From: Planctomycetota bacterium
GTDB lineage: Bacteria; Planctomycetota; Phycisphaerae; Phycisphaerales; SM1A02
Assembly (NCBI GenBank): GCA_027618565.1
Contig: JAQCEQ010000005.1
Coordinates: 1-64,000 of the forward strand
DNA length: 64,000 nt
Direction: 5' to 3'
Every line of letters starts with the position of its first letter. Position 1 is the first letter of the stretch. Of this stretch, positions 33,893-43,537 are shown one piece after another. The notes below the pieces were generated by a model. It was not told the origin of the DNA. It ran no database searches and was given only the letters and a program-made list of their open reading frames with translations. The position numbers were made by a program, and so were the translations under genes.

Positions 33893-34161
33893 GACTTCCG
33901 CCCAGAGTGCGGATCTCGCCCCGGGTGGCGCATGCGCTCGCTCATGTCGTCAGCGTTGGTCCATCGACCATGTTTGAGGTGCCACCAGGTCGCCACCGCA
34001 GCCAACACCAGTGGCAGGACACATGCCAGGATCGCGACCTTGCCGGCCTTCGGTAAGAAGTCATCCATTTCAAATCCGGCGAACGCCCCCAGCATCAGAA
34101 ACAGGACGGCGTTGAAAAAGAAGAGTCGGAGCGCGTGGCCATTGCGGTGGATATCAGGCAT
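33889..34161 (-). CDS. Small membrane protein with two spans
   Basis: A 90-residue protein with two hydrophobic segments (LRLFFFNAVLFLMLGAFAGF and VAILACVLPLVLAAVATWW) and a charged C-terminal tail ending GRDPHSGRKS. No family was recognised. It is translationally coupled to the Tat-exported TIM-barrel gene downstream (GTGA overlap) and starts 70 bases after guaA, so it may be part of that transcript. Confidence 0.7.
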   Translation of the reverse strand: MPDIHRNGHALRLFFFNAVLFLMLGAFAGFEMDDFLPKAGKVAILACVLPLVLAAVATWWHLKHGRWTNADDMSERMRHPGRDPHSGRKS

Positions 34162-34231
34162 GCGCGCAGGATAGCCGCGCCGCGAGCTGCCCCCTCGGCG
34201 GAGCGCATGCTCGCCAGGAACGCCGACTCGG

Positions 34232-35869
34232 TCACTCCCACTCGATCGTCGCGGGCGGCTTGCTGGAGATGTCGTAGACGACGCGATTCACCCCGCGGAC
34301 CTCGTTGATGATCCGGTTCGAGATCCGGGCGAGGACGTCGTAGGGAATCCGCGCCCAGTCGGCGGTCATGAAGTCGTCGGTCGTGACCGCGCGGATGGCG
34401 ACCACATTGTCGTAGGTCCGCCCGTCGCCCATCACGCCCACGCTCTTGACCGGCGTCAACACCGCAAACACCTGGCTCGTCGCGCGGTAGAGGCCGGCCG
34501 AGTGGATCTCGTCCAGAAGGATCTGGTCGCACTCACGGAGGACATCCAGTTTCTCTCGCGTGATGTCGCCCAGCACGCGCACCGCAAGGCCCGGACCCGG
34601 GAATGGATGCCGCCACACGATTTCGTCGGGCAGGCCAAGCACCTTTCCAAGCGTGCGCACTTCGTCCTTGAAGAGCATCCGCAGCGGCTCGATGAGCTCA
34701 AAGCCCAGCTCCGCCGGAAGCCCGCCCACATTGTGGTGCAGCTTGATGTTGGCGGCCTTGCCGGAGTGTCCGTGGCCGCTCTCGATGACATCCGGGTAGA
34801 GCGTGCCCTGCGCGAGGAACTTCACCGCGCCGTCGACGTGCTTCGCCTCGTCCTTGAAGACATCGATGAATCGGTGGCCGATGCGGCGACGCTTCTCCTG
34901 AGGGTCGTCGATCCCGGCAAGGTCATCCAAGAAGGCCTTCTCGGCGTCCACCACACGCAGGTCGATGTCGAAGTGCTCGTGGAATGTCCGCTCCACGAGC
35001 TCGCGCTCGTTCTTGCGCAGGAGTCCATTGTCCACGAAGATGCAGCACAGCTGGGGGCCGATCGCCTTGGCCAAAAGCGCCGCGACCACGCTGGAGTCCA
35101 CGCCGCCGGAGAGTCCGCAGATCACTCGTGACGAGCCGACTCGCGCGCGCACTCGATCGCACTCCGCGCGCATGTAGTCGGCCATCGTCCAGTTGCCCTT
35201 GCAGCGGCAGATCTCGAAGAGGAAGTTGTTGAGCATCGCCGCTCCCTGCGGCGTGTGCGTGACCTCCGGGTGAAATTGCACACCCCAGAATCGCTTGCCC
35301 ACGTGGCGCACGGCGGCGAATGGACATGTAGAAGTGCTGGCCAGGACTTCAAAGCCCGCACCGAGCGCCGTGACCCTGTCGCCGTGGCTCATCCAGACCT
35401 GCGCGTGACCGGGCACTCCCTTGAGCAATTCGCCCGCGGCCGCGACATCCACATGCGCACGCCCATATTCACGGTGCGACGATGGCTCCACGGTGCCACC
35501 GGTCATGTCGGCCACCAGCTGCATGCCGTAGCAAATGCCAAGGACCGGGACGCCCAGCTCAAAGAGCCGGGGATCGCACCTGGGCGACCCCTGCTCGTGA
35601 ACGCTGGCCGGGCCGCCGGAGAGGATGATCCCCTTTGGGTGGTGCTCTCGAAGGTGCTCGATGGGCGTGTCCGGGCGCACGAGCAGGCTGAAGGCACCCG
35701 CCTCGCGGACGCGCCTGGCGATGAGTTGGACGAACTGGCTCCCGAAGTCCAGGATCAGGACGGTCTCGACCCCCTCCGGCGCACGATCCACCCCGTGGAC
35801 GCCGCTCTTGGACTGCGGCTGGGCCTCTGGTTGGTTGGTCGATTCTGGCGTCGCGGTGGTGGTGGTCAT
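34232..35869 (-). CDS. guaA: GMP synthase (glutamine-hydrolysing)
   Basis: Converts XMP to GMP using ATP and glutamine. The 545 residues begin with a low-complexity Thr/Gln extension, then the class I amidotransferase: [25 protein letters not shown], nucleophile Cys in GICYGMQ, and the His-Glu pair in [11 protein letters not shown]. The ATP pyrophosphatase part has the P-loop [12 protein letters not shown], and the dimerisation domain ends with [11 protein letters not shown] and IEWE. ATG 35869 begins 2 bases after the dprA stop, so the two are likely coupled. Confidence 0.97.
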   Translation of the reverse strand: MTTTTATPESTNQPEAQPQSKSGVHGVDRAPEGVETVLILDFGSQFVQLIARRVREAGAFSLLVRPDTPIEHLREHHPKGIILSGGPASVHEQGSPRCDPRLFELGVPVLGICYGMQLVADMTGGTVEPSSHREYGRAHVDVAAAGELLKGVPGHAQVWMSHGDRVTALGAGFEVLASTSTCPFAAVRHVGKRFWGVQFHPEVTHTPQGAAMLNNFLFEICRCKGNWTMADYMRAECDRVRARVGSSRVICGLSGGVDSSVVAALLAKAIGPQLCCIFVDNGLLRKNERELVERTFHEHFDIDLRVVDAEKAFLDDLAGIDDPQEKRRRIGHRFIDVFKDEAKHVDGAVKFLAQGTLYPDVIESGHGHSGKAANIKLHHNVGGLPAELGFELIEPLRMLFKDEVRTLGKVLGLPDEIVWRHPFPGPGLAVRVLGDITREKLDVLRECDQILLDEIHSAGLYRATSQVFAVLTPVKSVGVMGDGRTYDNVVAIRAVTTDDFMTADWARIPYDVLARISNRIINEVRGVNRVVYDISSKPPATIEWE

Positions 35870-35871
35870 CG

Positions 35872-36849
35872 TCAGGTCGGAGGGGAAGGGGCAGAATCTA
35901 CCTGTTCCTCGCTCCGCTCCGTCCGATCCACCCTCCACAGGTTTCCGCGAAGTGCCTCCAGAATGTCGTCCGTCCCGCGAACAAGGCTGGCCCAGCCCTC
36001 CCGGATGGCGATGTGGCATCCCTCCGACTGCGCATCCGTTGGCCGCCCGGGAACGCAACAGACCTCGCGCCCCAGGTCACAGGCCAAGCGCGCGGTGATC
36101 AAGGCCCCCGATCGAGCCCGCGCCTCCACCACGACGACGGCGTCAACCAGCGCCGCAAGGATCCGATTCCGCCGAGGAAAGTGGTGGCCCAGCGGCAGTG
36201 CGGCCATCGGCAACTCACTCACCAGCACTCCCCCAGCCTCCAGGACCGATGCGTAGAGCGCCTCATGCTCCGCGGGATAGCACTGTCCAAGGCCGCAGCC
36301 GAGAATGACCATGGTCGGCGCACCGGTCGAGAGCGCCCCTCGATGCGCTGCTGCGTCGATGCCGCGCGCGCCACCGGAAACGATGGCGCAACTGGCATCT
36401 CCCAAGGACCGGGCGAGGTCAAACGCGAACGACTGGCCTCCGACGCTGGCCTCGCGCGACCCAACGATCCCCACACGCCACGACTCCTCGAACATCGGCT
36501 CCCACTGGCCCCGGACCCACAGCATGGCGGGTGGATCGTGCGTCTGGGACAGGCAGTCGGGATAGTCGGGATCCCCAAGCACGACGGCACGCGCGCCAGC
36601 CTGCACCATGGCTGCACGCTCCGCCGCCGGAAGCGCCGATCCGATGGCGGCAACGATGGCACCGGCTCGTGCGAGCGTGATGCCGCCACACCCCGCCAAT
36701 TCACCCTCGCGTGCGCGCACCAACCCCTCGGCATCCCATCCCTGCGAGAGGAGTCGACCCCAGGTGACGGGACCCAGGCCGGTGGCCAGGCCCGAGGCGT
36801 GGGCGACGCGGAGCACCGCATCGGGGACATCAGATGGATCCCTCGGCAT
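35872..36849 (-). CDS. dprA: DNA-processing protein DprA
   Basis: DprA binds incoming single-stranded DNA and loads RecA during natural transformation. The 325 residues carry the Rossmann-fold landmarks: [57 protein letters not shown] and [28 protein letters not shown] helix-hairpin-helix-like N-terminal part precedes ([19 protein letters not shown]). ATG 36849 was chosen; the upstream part of the frame is Arg-rich and overlaps untranslated sequence. It lies directly before guaA. Confidence 0.94.
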   Translation of the reverse strand: MPRDPSDVPDAVLRVAHASGLATGLGPVTWGRLLSQGWDAEGLVRAREGELAGCGGITLARAGAIVAAIGSALPAAERAAMVQAGARAVVLGDPDYPDCLSQTHDPPAMLWVRGQWEPMFEESWRVGIVGSREASVGGQSFAFDLARSLGDASCAIVSGGARGIDAAAHRGALSTGAPTMVILGCGLGQCYPAEHEALYASVLEAGGVLVSELPMAALPLGHHFPRRNRILAALVDAVVVVEARARSGALITARLACDLGREVCCVPGRPTDAQSEGCHIAIREGWASLVRGTDDILEALRGNLWRVDRTERSEEQVDSAPSPPT

Positions 36850-36932
36850 GGCGCGCAACAGTAACCGCGACACGCGTCGCTGCCCCGATCGCGGCTCTTT
36901 TTCCTGTCGAATCGAGAGACTCGCCGGTCTCG

Positions 36933-37568
36933 TCAGTCCGCCCCGTGCCATCCGGCATCAACCAGCGAGAACTCCCCACTCCCGCCGCCGACCACATTCA
37001 CCACGACGGCCCCCTGCGCCCGGCAGGGTGTGTGCGTCTCGGTCGTCTCGTCGCCAAGCAGCCCGCCGCCAGCGCCCGAACGACGACGACGCCTCGGCTG
37101 CTCCGAACCCATCACCAGGCCGATGAAGGTGCTGAACGCTCCCAGGCCTCCCATCCAGAACTGGTGCCGGCCGGCCGTCCACCGCGCCAGCAGGGAGTCT
37201 GGCGGGGCTTCCGACTCCACCCAAGGTGTGGGGACCGCGGCATCCACCCATGACGACACCGGCTCGCTGGCGGACGCTGCCTCGGCGACGCGCTCGTAGC
37301 CGGGTTCGATGACACGAAGCTGGCTCGCCGCCAAGCGCCTGATGACGGCCGGGTCCGCCCGCTCCACCGCCGCAACGAACCCATCGTACGCGGCGACCCG
37401 CCGCTCTCCGTACTCCTCCAGGCGCTCCATCACGACGAGCTGCTCTCGCAGCTCGTGAAGTCGACCCTCCTGCGGCACTAGGACGCTCGCGCCGATCAGC
37501 AGGAGCCCGGCGCTCAGGAACAGCCAACCCGGGTCAATGCGAAAAAGCGGCTGCGAGATGCGCTGCAC
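36933..37568 (-). CDS. Membrane protein of unknown role
   Basis: 211 residues that I do not recognise. A first hydrophobic segment (WLFLSAGLLLIGASVLV) lies near residues 15-31, followed by a helical, coiled-coil-like charged part (RLHELREQLVVMERLEEYGERR), a loop and a second hydrophobic segment (MGGLGAFSTFIGLVMG) near 138. An Arg patch (RRRRRSG) and a Gly-rich C-terminus follow. It stands 83 bases upstream of dprA and could be co-transcribed. The layout suggests a periplasmic middle domain between two spans. Confidence 0.65.
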   Translation of the reverse strand: MQRISQPLFRIDPGWLFLSAGLLLIGASVLVPQEGRLHELREQLVVMERLEEYGERRVAAYDGFVAAVERADPAVIRRLAASQLRVIEPGYERVAEAASASEPVSSWVDAAVPTPWVESEAPPDSLLARWTAGRHQFWMGGLGAFSTFIGLVMGSEQPRRRRRSGAGGGLLGDETTETHTPCRAQGAVVVNVVGGGSGEFSLVDAGWHGAD

Positions 37569-37653
37569 GGTAGGAACCTATCGGACATCGAAGCACCATG
37601 CATGTAAACATGGCGCGCGCGGCGCGCGCTCGTCCGCCACGGGGGCAGGCGCG

Positions 37654-38646
37654 TCAGGCCAGGTCCGGGAAGAGGTCGGTGACGACCTTGACCAGGTCCT
37701 TGACATGGCTGGCGCTGGTGTCAAAGAGCGCCCGCTCGTCCGCGTCCAACTTGACCTCCACCACCTTCTCCACGCCATTGGCGCCCAAGATGACGGGCAC
37801 ACCGACGAAGTACCCCTTGCCCTTCTGGCCAGGGGCGACACCGTACGCATCCTCGCAGTAAGCGGCACACGGGAGGATGCGGCGCTTGTCCTTGATGATT
37901 GACTCGGCCATCTGAATGCAACCACTCGCTGGCGCGTAGTAGGCACTGGTCCCCATCAACTTGACGATCTCGCCGCCGCCCACCTTGGCGCGCTCGACGC
38001 ACTCGGTGATCTCGGCGTCCGAGAGGAGCTGGTTGATCGGGATGCCGTGGACGCTGGTGAACCGCGGGAGCGGCACCATGTCGTCGCCGTGGCCGCCCAT
38101 CAGGAGCGACTTGATGTCCTCGACACTGCACCCCAACTTCATGGAGAGGAAGGTGCAGAATCGCGCCACATCCAGGCACCCGGCCTGGCCGATGATGCGG
38201 TGGGTGGGGTAGCCCGAGGCCTTCCACGCGGTGTAGACCATCGCATCGAGTGGGTTGGACAACACGATCAGCGTCGCGTCGGGACTGTGCTTGGAAATCT
38301 GCTCGCTGCACGAGCGGACGATCTTCACATTGGTCTGGATGAGGTCGTCGCGGCTCATCCCCGGCTTGCGAGGGAGTCCCGCGGTGAGAATCACCACATC
38401 GCTGTTGGCGGTGTCGGCGTAGTCGGCGGTGCCGAGGATGTGACAGTCGAATCCCTCGATCGGCGCGCTGCACGCCAAGTCGAGCGCCTTGCCCTTGGCC
38501 ATGCCTTCCGCGGTGGGAATGTCCAGCAGCACCACATCTCCAAGCTCACGGCTTGCGGCCCAGACGGCACAACTCGAACCCGTGTTTCCTGCCCCAATGA
38601 CGCTGATCTTTGCTCGTGTCGTGGCTCGAGTGTTCGCTGACCGCAT
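37654..38646 (-). CDS. mdh: Malate dehydrogenase (lactate/malate family)
   Basis: NAD-dependent oxidation of malate to oxaloacetate in the citric acid cycle. The 330 residues begin ISVIGAGNTGSSCA (NAD-binding), then TAGLPRKPGMSRDDLIQTN with the substrate-binding Arg and mobile loop, SNPLDAMVY, and GGHGDDMVPL with the catalytic His. An Arg at the lactate-specific Gln position (RKPGMSR) favours malate. The usual GMAGVLDSARF reads GQAGCLDVARF, a mild variation. ATG 38646 was chosen over in-frame codons further upstream because the family N-terminus begins there. A GC-rich palindrome (gcgcgcgcggcgcgcgc) lies about 35 bases downstream of the stop. Confidence 0.93.
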   Translation of the reverse strand: MRSANTRATTRAKISVIGAGNTGSSCAVWAASRELGDVVLLDIPTAEGMAKGKALDLACSAPIEGFDCHILGTADYADTANSDVVILTAGLPRKPGMSRDDLIQTNVKIVRSCSEQISKHSPDATLIVLSNPLDAMVYTAWKASGYPTHRIIGQAGCLDVARFCTFLSMKLGCSVEDIKSLLMGGHGDDMVPLPRFTSVHGIPINQLLSDAEITECVERAKVGGGEIVKLMGTSAYYAPASGCIQMAESIIKDKRRILPCAAYCEDAYGVAPGQKGKGYFVGVPVILGANGVEKVVEVKLDADERALFDTSASHVKDLVKVVTDLFPDLA

Positions 38647-38789
38647 GGCTGTCTCCGTGGATGGTTCGACGGCCCATCGGTGGGCCGACCAAACTTCGCC
38701 CAACTGAAAGGGCTGGGCTGAAGGGGCGGGGATCATATCCACGCCCTTGGTCCCGTGACGGGAATGCATGGGTCGCCCGGAATCGGAAG

Positions 38790-38863
38790 TGCGCCGAAAT
38801 GGAATCGAACCATCGACCTCGCCCTTATCAGGGGCGTGCTCTAGCCAACTGAGCTATCGGCGC
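38790..38863 (-). tRNA. tRNA-Ile (GAT)
   Basis: A 74-base cloverleaf: acceptor GCGCCGA/TCGGCGC, D stem GCTC/GAGC, anticodon stem CGCCC/GGGCG with loop CTGATAA (anticodon GAT), variable AGGTC, and T stem GATGG/CCATT with TTCGATT. In many bacteria this tRNA sits in the 16S-23S spacer; here it is free-standing, about 5.6 kb from the 23S gene. CCA is not encoded. Confidence 0.96.
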
Positions 38864-38873
38864 GGGGTCGGGC

Positions 38874-38879
38874 AGTATA
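38874..38879 (-). promoter_or_regulatory. -10 box for tRNA-Ile
   Basis: TATACT on the minus strand lies 10 bases before the tRNA 5' end, the right place for a start of transcription just upstream of it. No good -35 box was found at 16-18 bases, so this is only half a promoter. It sits in the 42-base gap after the CBS-protein stop. Confidence 0.4.
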
Positions 38880-38905
38880 GCGGTGGGCCGATTCGCACAC
38901 TCCGG

Positions 38906-39916
38906 TCAGGTCCCCAGCCAGGCGGCATCTCCCACGATCGGCCGAGCCACATCCTTGAGCGTGGCGATGCCACGCGGCCGATCCAGCGAACCCACGATGA
39001 CTGTCTGCGTGCGGTTGTCTCTCATGAGCCGGAGCACGCTGGCCACCGGCGTGTCCGGCGCGACCACCACCGGCTGCACCATCAGCGACTCAGTCGATGC
39101 GTGCGGCGAGAGCGATGCATCCAGGCTCGACAAGACCCCGACGACGGACCCAGACTCTCCCACCACCGGAACGCGCGTGAAGGGAAGCACCCCGAGCAGC
39201 TCCGCACGGCGCGATGGTGCCGCATCCAAGGGCACGGCGGAGACGCGATCCCACGGCACGACGCAACCCTCGATGGTCTCGGACCGCAGCCGCATCACGC
39301 GGTCGGCCACTTCGATGTCTTCCCGGTGGAGCAGCCCCGCCCCTTCGCCCTCCTGGACGGCGCGCGCCACTTCCTCGCGGCTGGTGAACCGAACCTCGGC
39401 GTGCCGCCGGCCGGCAAGGCGGATCACGGCGCCAACCATGCGGCCGATCACCCACACGATCCCTAGGCAGCCACAGCCCACGCGCACCGCGCGCACGGTC
39501 GCAGCCAGCGGATAGGTCCACGCTTCCGCATGCACCCGAAAGAGGTCCTTGGGCAGCAGGTCGCCGAGGACGTAGACCAGCGGGGCCAAGATCAGGAAGT
39601 TGATCAGCGCCAGCTGCCCCTGTTCCACGCCAATCGAGTCCAACCAGGATGCCAGCCCCCACGCCTGCACGAATCCCGCAAGATTGATGAGCAGAAGGAG
39701 CGCAATCAAGGCGCCGGTCGTGTTCCGCAACTCGTTGGCCAGAATCCGAGCACGCCGATCCCCGCGCGCCAGCCGCACGGCCAGACGCACGCGGCTCACC
39801 GTGTAGAAGCCCGTCTCCAGGCCCGATAAGAGACCCATGGCCCCCAGTCCCAGGGCCGCCGCGGCGAGAGGCAGCCACGACGATGGCGCTTCGACTGGAG
39901 TCCCCTGAGGAATCAC
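38906..39916 (-). CDS. CNNM/DUF21 membrane protein with CBS pair
   Basis: 336 residues. The N-terminal half is a CNNM (DUF21) transmembrane domain with four hydrophobic segments, including LSGLETGFYTVSR and YVLGDLLPKDLF, and the second half is a CBS-domain pair (VPWDRVSAVPLDAAPS, LPFTRVPVVGESGSVVGVLS, GIATLKDV). Such proteins are linked to magnesium or cobalt transport and sensing. Unlike its upstream neighbour it lacks a CorC-type C-terminal domain. Start GTG 39916 overlaps the upstream stop as GTGA, so the two CNNM proteins are made together and may form a heteromer. Confidence 0.85.
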   Translation of the reverse strand: MIPQGTPVEAPSSWLPLAAAALGLGAMGLLSGLETGFYTVSRVRLAVRLARGDRRARILANELRNTTGALIALLLLINLAGFVQAWGLASWLDSIGVEQGQLALINFLILAPLVYVLGDLLPKDLFRVHAEAWTYPLAATVRAVRVGCGCLGIVWVIGRMVGAVIRLAGRRHAEVRFTSREEVARAVQEGEGAGLLHREDIEVADRVMRLRSETIEGCVVPWDRVSAVPLDAAPSRRAELLGVLPFTRVPVVGESGSVVGVLSSLDASLSPHASTESLMVQPVVVAPDTPVASVLRLMRDNRTQTVIVGSLDRPRGIATLKDVARPIVGDAAWLGT

Positions 39917-41205
39917 GCGTCACCCCTCAGGCCGCTTCGGTCGGCGATGTCACCCGTTGCCGCGGACTGTGCCGAGACCACGCTGGCCCGCCCCTGCTGC
40001 ACCGCGAGGACGTGCCACTCCCGGCCCGCGGCGACAAAGGTGTCTCCAGGGCGTGGCACCCGACCGAGCATCTCCGAGACCATTCCGGCCACCGTCGAGG
40101 CATGCATGGCCGGCAAGGCGCACTCGATGGCTTCCGTGCAGTCTGCGATGCTGGTCCGACCATCCAAGGTCACCGTTCCATCCGCGGCACGCGTCGGCAC
40201 GGCGGGGGTCGACTCACCTCGCGAGGCGATGTCTCCCACCAGCTGCTCAAGCGAGTCCTCCACAGCCACGATCCCCGCCGTCCCTCCGAATTCATCCACG
40301 ACGATCGCGATGTCAGCCTTTCGTGCCCGGAAAAACGAATCGAGCTGTCCCAGCGTGGCCAGCTCCGGGACGAAGGCCGCTGGGCGCGCACCCAAATCCT
40401 CCCCGCCACCCCGACTCACTGCCACCAGGAACTGGCGAACATCCAGGAGCCCCTCGACCTGGTCAAGATCTCCCTCACGGCAGACCACCAACCGGCGCAC
40501 TCGCCAGGCCCGCGCAGCCGCGATCACCAGTTCCGCCGTCGGCGACGAGGGGACCCACGCCAATTCCGTTCGCGGCGTCATCACGTCGCGCACGCGCAGT
40601 GTCCTGTGCACCATGAGCCGACGAAGAAGAAGCTCCTCATCGGTGGAGAGAGCCCCCACTTCCTCTCCTGCGGCGATGGCTTCCACCAGGTCCGCGCGCG
40701 TCAGGGGTCCCGTGCCCAGGGCGGGTCGACCGACGAGCCGATCGATCGGCTCGATCACCACGAAGGAGAGCAATCGCCGCACCGGTGCCGTCAGGACCAC
40801 CAGCGACCGCAGGGGACTGGCCACGCGCGGCGCGACTACCTCGCGCAGGATCATCGCCGTCGACTTGGGAAGCACCTCGCCAAGGGTCACGAGCCACATC
40901 ACCTGGGCCGCGCCGAGGGCGGCCACCGTCCACGCCGACGGCATGCGGACCGCCAGCGCCCCGCCGATGGCAAAGTACATCGTGTTGACCAGGACATTGG
41001 CCAGGAGCACCGTCGCCAGGAGTGAACGCGGATCGGAGCACAGCGCATCCACGACCAGTGCCTTCGCTGGCGAGCTTCGCCGCAGCGCCGCGCGCTGCGC
41101 ATGATCCAACCCGAAGAGCGCCGTCTCGCTGGCGGAGAAGAAGGCGCTGAGCACCGTCAGCGCGAGCATCGCCGCCACCTGCACGCCCAGTAGGACATCA
41201 TCCAC
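39913..41205 (-). CDS. CNNM/CBS protein with CorC-type C-terminus
   Basis: 430 residues. The DUF21/CNNM membrane domain starts at the N-terminus (TVLSAFFSASETALFGLDH, GEVLPKSTAMILR). A CBS pair follows (VMTPRTELAWVPS, VRRLVVCREGDLDQVEGLLD, and DIAIVVDEFGGTAGIVAVEDSLEQLVGDI), then a CorC/HlyC C-terminal domain of about 75 residues. The family works in Mg/Co homeostasis. GTG 41205 overlaps the hscB-like stop by 8 bases; the frame runs on upstream, but that part has no membrane-protein character. With the next gene it forms a coupled CNNM pair. Confidence 0.88.
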   Translation of the reverse strand: MDDVLLGVQVAAMLALTVLSAFFSASETALFGLDHAQRAALRRSSPAKALVVDALCSDPRSLLATVLLANVLVNTMYFAIGGALAVRMPSAWTVAALGAAQVMWLVTLGEVLPKSTAMILREVVAPRVASPLRSLVVLTAPVRRLLSFVVIEPIDRLVGRPALGTGPLTRADLVEAIAAGEEVGALSTDEELLLRRLMVHRTLRVRDVMTPRTELAWVPSSPTAELVIAAARAWRVRRLVVCREGDLDQVEGLLDVRQFLVAVSRGGGEDLGARPAAFVPELATLGQLDSFFRARKADIAIVVDEFGGTAGIVAVEDSLEQLVGDIASRGESTPAVPTRAADGTVTLDGRTSIADCTEAIECALPAMHASTVAGMVSEMLGRVPRPGDTFVAAGREWHVLAVQQGRASVVSAQSAATGDIADRSGLRGDA

Positions 41206-41698
41206 CGAAGACGCCCTCAGCCCCCTCGTTCCCCTGGGCGGCGGCGAGCAATCGATCCCAGTAGCGCCAACGGACACGTGCCCGCCGCGCGGCGGCGGCA
41301 TCGAGATCCCATGCCGCGGCAAACGCGGCAATCGCGTCGTCGCGTGCCTCTCGTGCCTGGCGCGCCATGGACTCCCGTGTGGCGTCATCGGCCCCGTCCA
41401 ACTCCATCCGCAGTGCCAGCGCGCGCTCCAGGTCCTCGGGCGGCAACGAGGGATCCTTCCCCCCACCGTCGGAGAGTCGCAGGAGCGCATCTGCGCGCCG
41501 GGCCGGGTCCGAGACGATGGCCACGGCCTGGTTCACGGCACCCGCCCGGGCGCCGTCTGCATCCCGCCCGGTGGCGTGCAGGTCCGGATGGGACTCTCGC
41601 AGCATCGCCACCTGCCGCCGCCTCACGTGGGCGATGTCGACCTCGAACGCACGCGCCACCCCCAGGATCTCAAACGGGTCGACGGCGGTGTCATCCAT
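41198..41698 (-). CDS. HscB-like J-domain co-chaperone
   Basis: 166 residues. It starts DPFEILGVARAFEVD and has the J-domain HPD motif in RESHPDLHAT near 37, which stimulates Hsp70 ATPase. The C-terminal three-helix part (LERALALRMELDGADD and ARVRWRYWDRLLAAA) matches HscB, the co-chaperone for iron-sulfur cluster transfer from IscU. The N-terminal cysteines of some HscB proteins are absent. It is not beside isc genes here but between the PilB-like gene and the CNNM pair, so the HscB call rests on sequence layout alone. Confidence 0.78.
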   Translation of the reverse strand: MDDTAVDPFEILGVARAFEVDIAHVRRRQVAMLRESHPDLHATGRDADGARAGAVNQAVAIVSDPARRADALLRLSDGGGKDPSLPPEDLERALALRMELDGADDATRESMARQAREARDDAIAAFAAAWDLDAAAARRARVRWRYWDRLLAAAQGNEGAEGVFGG

Positions 41699-41704
41699 GT
41701 CGAG

Positions 41705-43450
41705 TCATGAGTCCGATGACGCCACACGGTCCACCTCGTCCACGCTGGTCACGCCCTGCGCCGCCAGTTGCATGCCAAATCCCTGCAGCGAGATCCAGTG
41801 TTCGCCCTCCAGCGCGGTGCGGATGTCGGCGATGGTCGGCTTTCGCAGAATGACATCGCGCACCTGCTCCGAGACTTCCATCAGCTCGAAGAGTGCGCGG
41901 CGCCCGTGATAGCCGGTCGCCAGGCATGCACTGCATCCCTGCGGAACGAAGACCTCCTTGAGCCCGCCCACATGCTTGCCCATGCGAAGGACCTGCGCTG
42001 GGGTGGGTCGAACCGCGCGCTTGCAGCCGGGGCAGAGCAGCCGGATGAGCCGTTGCGCGATCGTGACGCCGAGGGAGTTGGCCACCAGATACGACTCCAC
42101 GCCCAGGTCCAGCAGTCGGAAGATGGCACCGATCGTGTCTCGCGCGTGGACGGTGGAGAAGACCAGGTGCCCGGTCATCGAGGCCTGCGTGGCGACGGTC
42201 GCGGTCTCGTTGTCGCGGATCTCGCCGACAAAGATGACGTCGGGGTCCTGCCGCAGGACGCTGCGGAGGATCTGCCCAAAACCGTGCCCTTGCTTGTGGT
42301 CCACGGGTACCTGCGTGCAGCCCTCAAGGTAGTACTCGACCGGGTCCTCGATCGTGATGCAGTTGCGGGAATCGATGTCGATCTCGCGAAGGCATGAGTA
42401 GATCGTCGTCGTCTTGCCGCTCCCCGTCGGCCCGGTGGAGAGCATGAGCCCCGAGTCGCGCTGCGCCATCGCCTTCAGCTTCTCAAACTGCCACGGCAAC
42501 AGCCCAAGTTCATGCAGCCGCGTGGGGGCGTTCCCGGAATCCAGCACGCGGATGACCAGCTTCTGCCCGTGCAGCGCCGGCGTGAGCGACACGCGGAAGT
42601 CCACACGCCGCCCGCTCACCGAAGCGCTGAAGTGCCCATCCTGCACCTGCGCCTTGAGGCTGGTGTCGATCTGGCAGAGGATCTTGACCACGCCCAGGAG
42701 CCGCCGCGAGAGATCCCCGGCGAATGTCGCGATCGACACCATCAGGCCGTCCACGCGGATGCGCACCGTCGTTTCATCACGCCGCGGCTCGACATGCAAG
42801 TCGGTGGCGCGGGAGCGGAAGCAGGCCAGGAGGAGGAGCTTGAAGAGCCGGATGCTCTCCGCTTCCGAGTCCGCGACCCTTCCGCGGCGCTCCAGCGCGG
42901 CACTGCCGGCGTGGTGCACCGTCGTGCCACGATTGTCAACCAGCCCAATGTCCTCCAACCCGAACGGCTTCTCCAGGGCGGCATCAATCACCTTGTAGAG
43001 CGACTGCTCGTACCCGGTCCGGGCCTCGTCGTCGGACACGGCGGTCGTCGCCGATTCGATGTCCAGGGTGGCCAGGCGCTGCGCCTGCGCGACCCGGTCC
43101 CGGACCCGCTTGGCCTCCTCCGGATCCAGGACCCCGACTCCCACCGGCTTGCGGGACGAGGCCTTCGGGTCGATGAACCGGATCTCCAGCGAGCCGATCC
43201 GGATGGTGTCACCGCTCGCCAGCTCGGTCGTGGCGACCCGCTCCCCGTTGAGTTTGGTGCCGTTGCGGCTCCCCAAGTCCCGCACCTGCCACATCCCGTT
43301 GGGGGCCGGCTCGATCACGCAATGCTTGCGCGACAGCCCCTCGTCATTGAAGTTCACGGCGTTCTCGGGGAGCCGACCAATGGTGACCGGTCCGCCACCC
43401 AGCGGAAGCTTGGTGATGCCTCTCGGTGTCTTGACTTCCAGAAAGGCCAT
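41705..43450 (-). CDS. PilB/GspE-type assembly ATPase with N-terminal FHA domain
   Basis: Hexameric ATPase driving pilus or pseudopilus assembly at the inner membrane. 581 residues. Residues 1-95 form an FHA domain (TIGRLPENAV, LSRKHCVIE, DLGSRNGTKLNGE), which binds phospho-threonine. The GspE core follows: RSRATDLHVEPR, Walker A STGPTGSGKTTT near 342, the Asp box TIEDPVEYYLEG, Walker B DPDVIFVGEIRD and the His box GHLVFSTVHARDT. A zinc-finger with two Cys pairs (CPGCKRA and CSAC) comes before the end. In most PilB/GspE proteins the N-terminus is a GspE_N/MshEN domain; here FHA replaces it. ATG 43450 is the start. It stops 6 bases before the hscB-like ATG. Confidence 0.92.
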   Translation of the reverse strand: MAFLEVKTPRGITKLPLGGGPVTIGRLPENAVNFNDEGLSRKHCVIEPAPNGMWQVRDLGSRNGTKLNGERVATTELASGDTIRIGSLEIRFIDPKASSRKPVGVGVLDPEEAKRVRDRVAQAQRLATLDIESATTAVSDDEARTGYEQSLYKVIDAALEKPFGLEDIGLVDNRGTTVHHAGSAALERRGRVADSEAESIRLFKLLLLACFRSRATDLHVEPRRDETTVRIRVDGLMVSIATFAGDLSRRLLGVVKILCQIDTSLKAQVQDGHFSASVSGRRVDFRVSLTPALHGQKLVIRVLDSGNAPTRLHELGLLPWQFEKLKAMAQRDSGLMLSTGPTGSGKTTTIYSCLREIDIDSRNCITIEDPVEYYLEGCTQVPVDHKQGHGFGQILRSVLRQDPDVIFVGEIRDNETATVATQASMTGHLVFSTVHARDTIGAIFRLLDLGVESYLVANSLGVTIAQRLIRLLCPGCKRAVRPTPAQVLRMGKHVGGLKEVFVPQGCSACLATGYHGRRALFELMEVSEQVRDVILRKPTIADIRTALEGEHWISLQGFGMQLAAQGVTSVDEVDRVASSDS

Positions 43451-43537
43451 GCCGCCTCGAACGATACCCCTTCGCCCATATTGCGCGCCGTGCCCCCGAT
43501 CAACTCCAGCGCACGACCGCCCCTGCGTCGTCATCCG

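Noticed and set aside
37600-37640. GC-only palindrome gcgcgcgcggcgcgcgc after mdh
   Set aside because: Could be a terminator, but it lacks a T-tract and such runs arise by chance at this GC content, so it was only mentioned under mdh.
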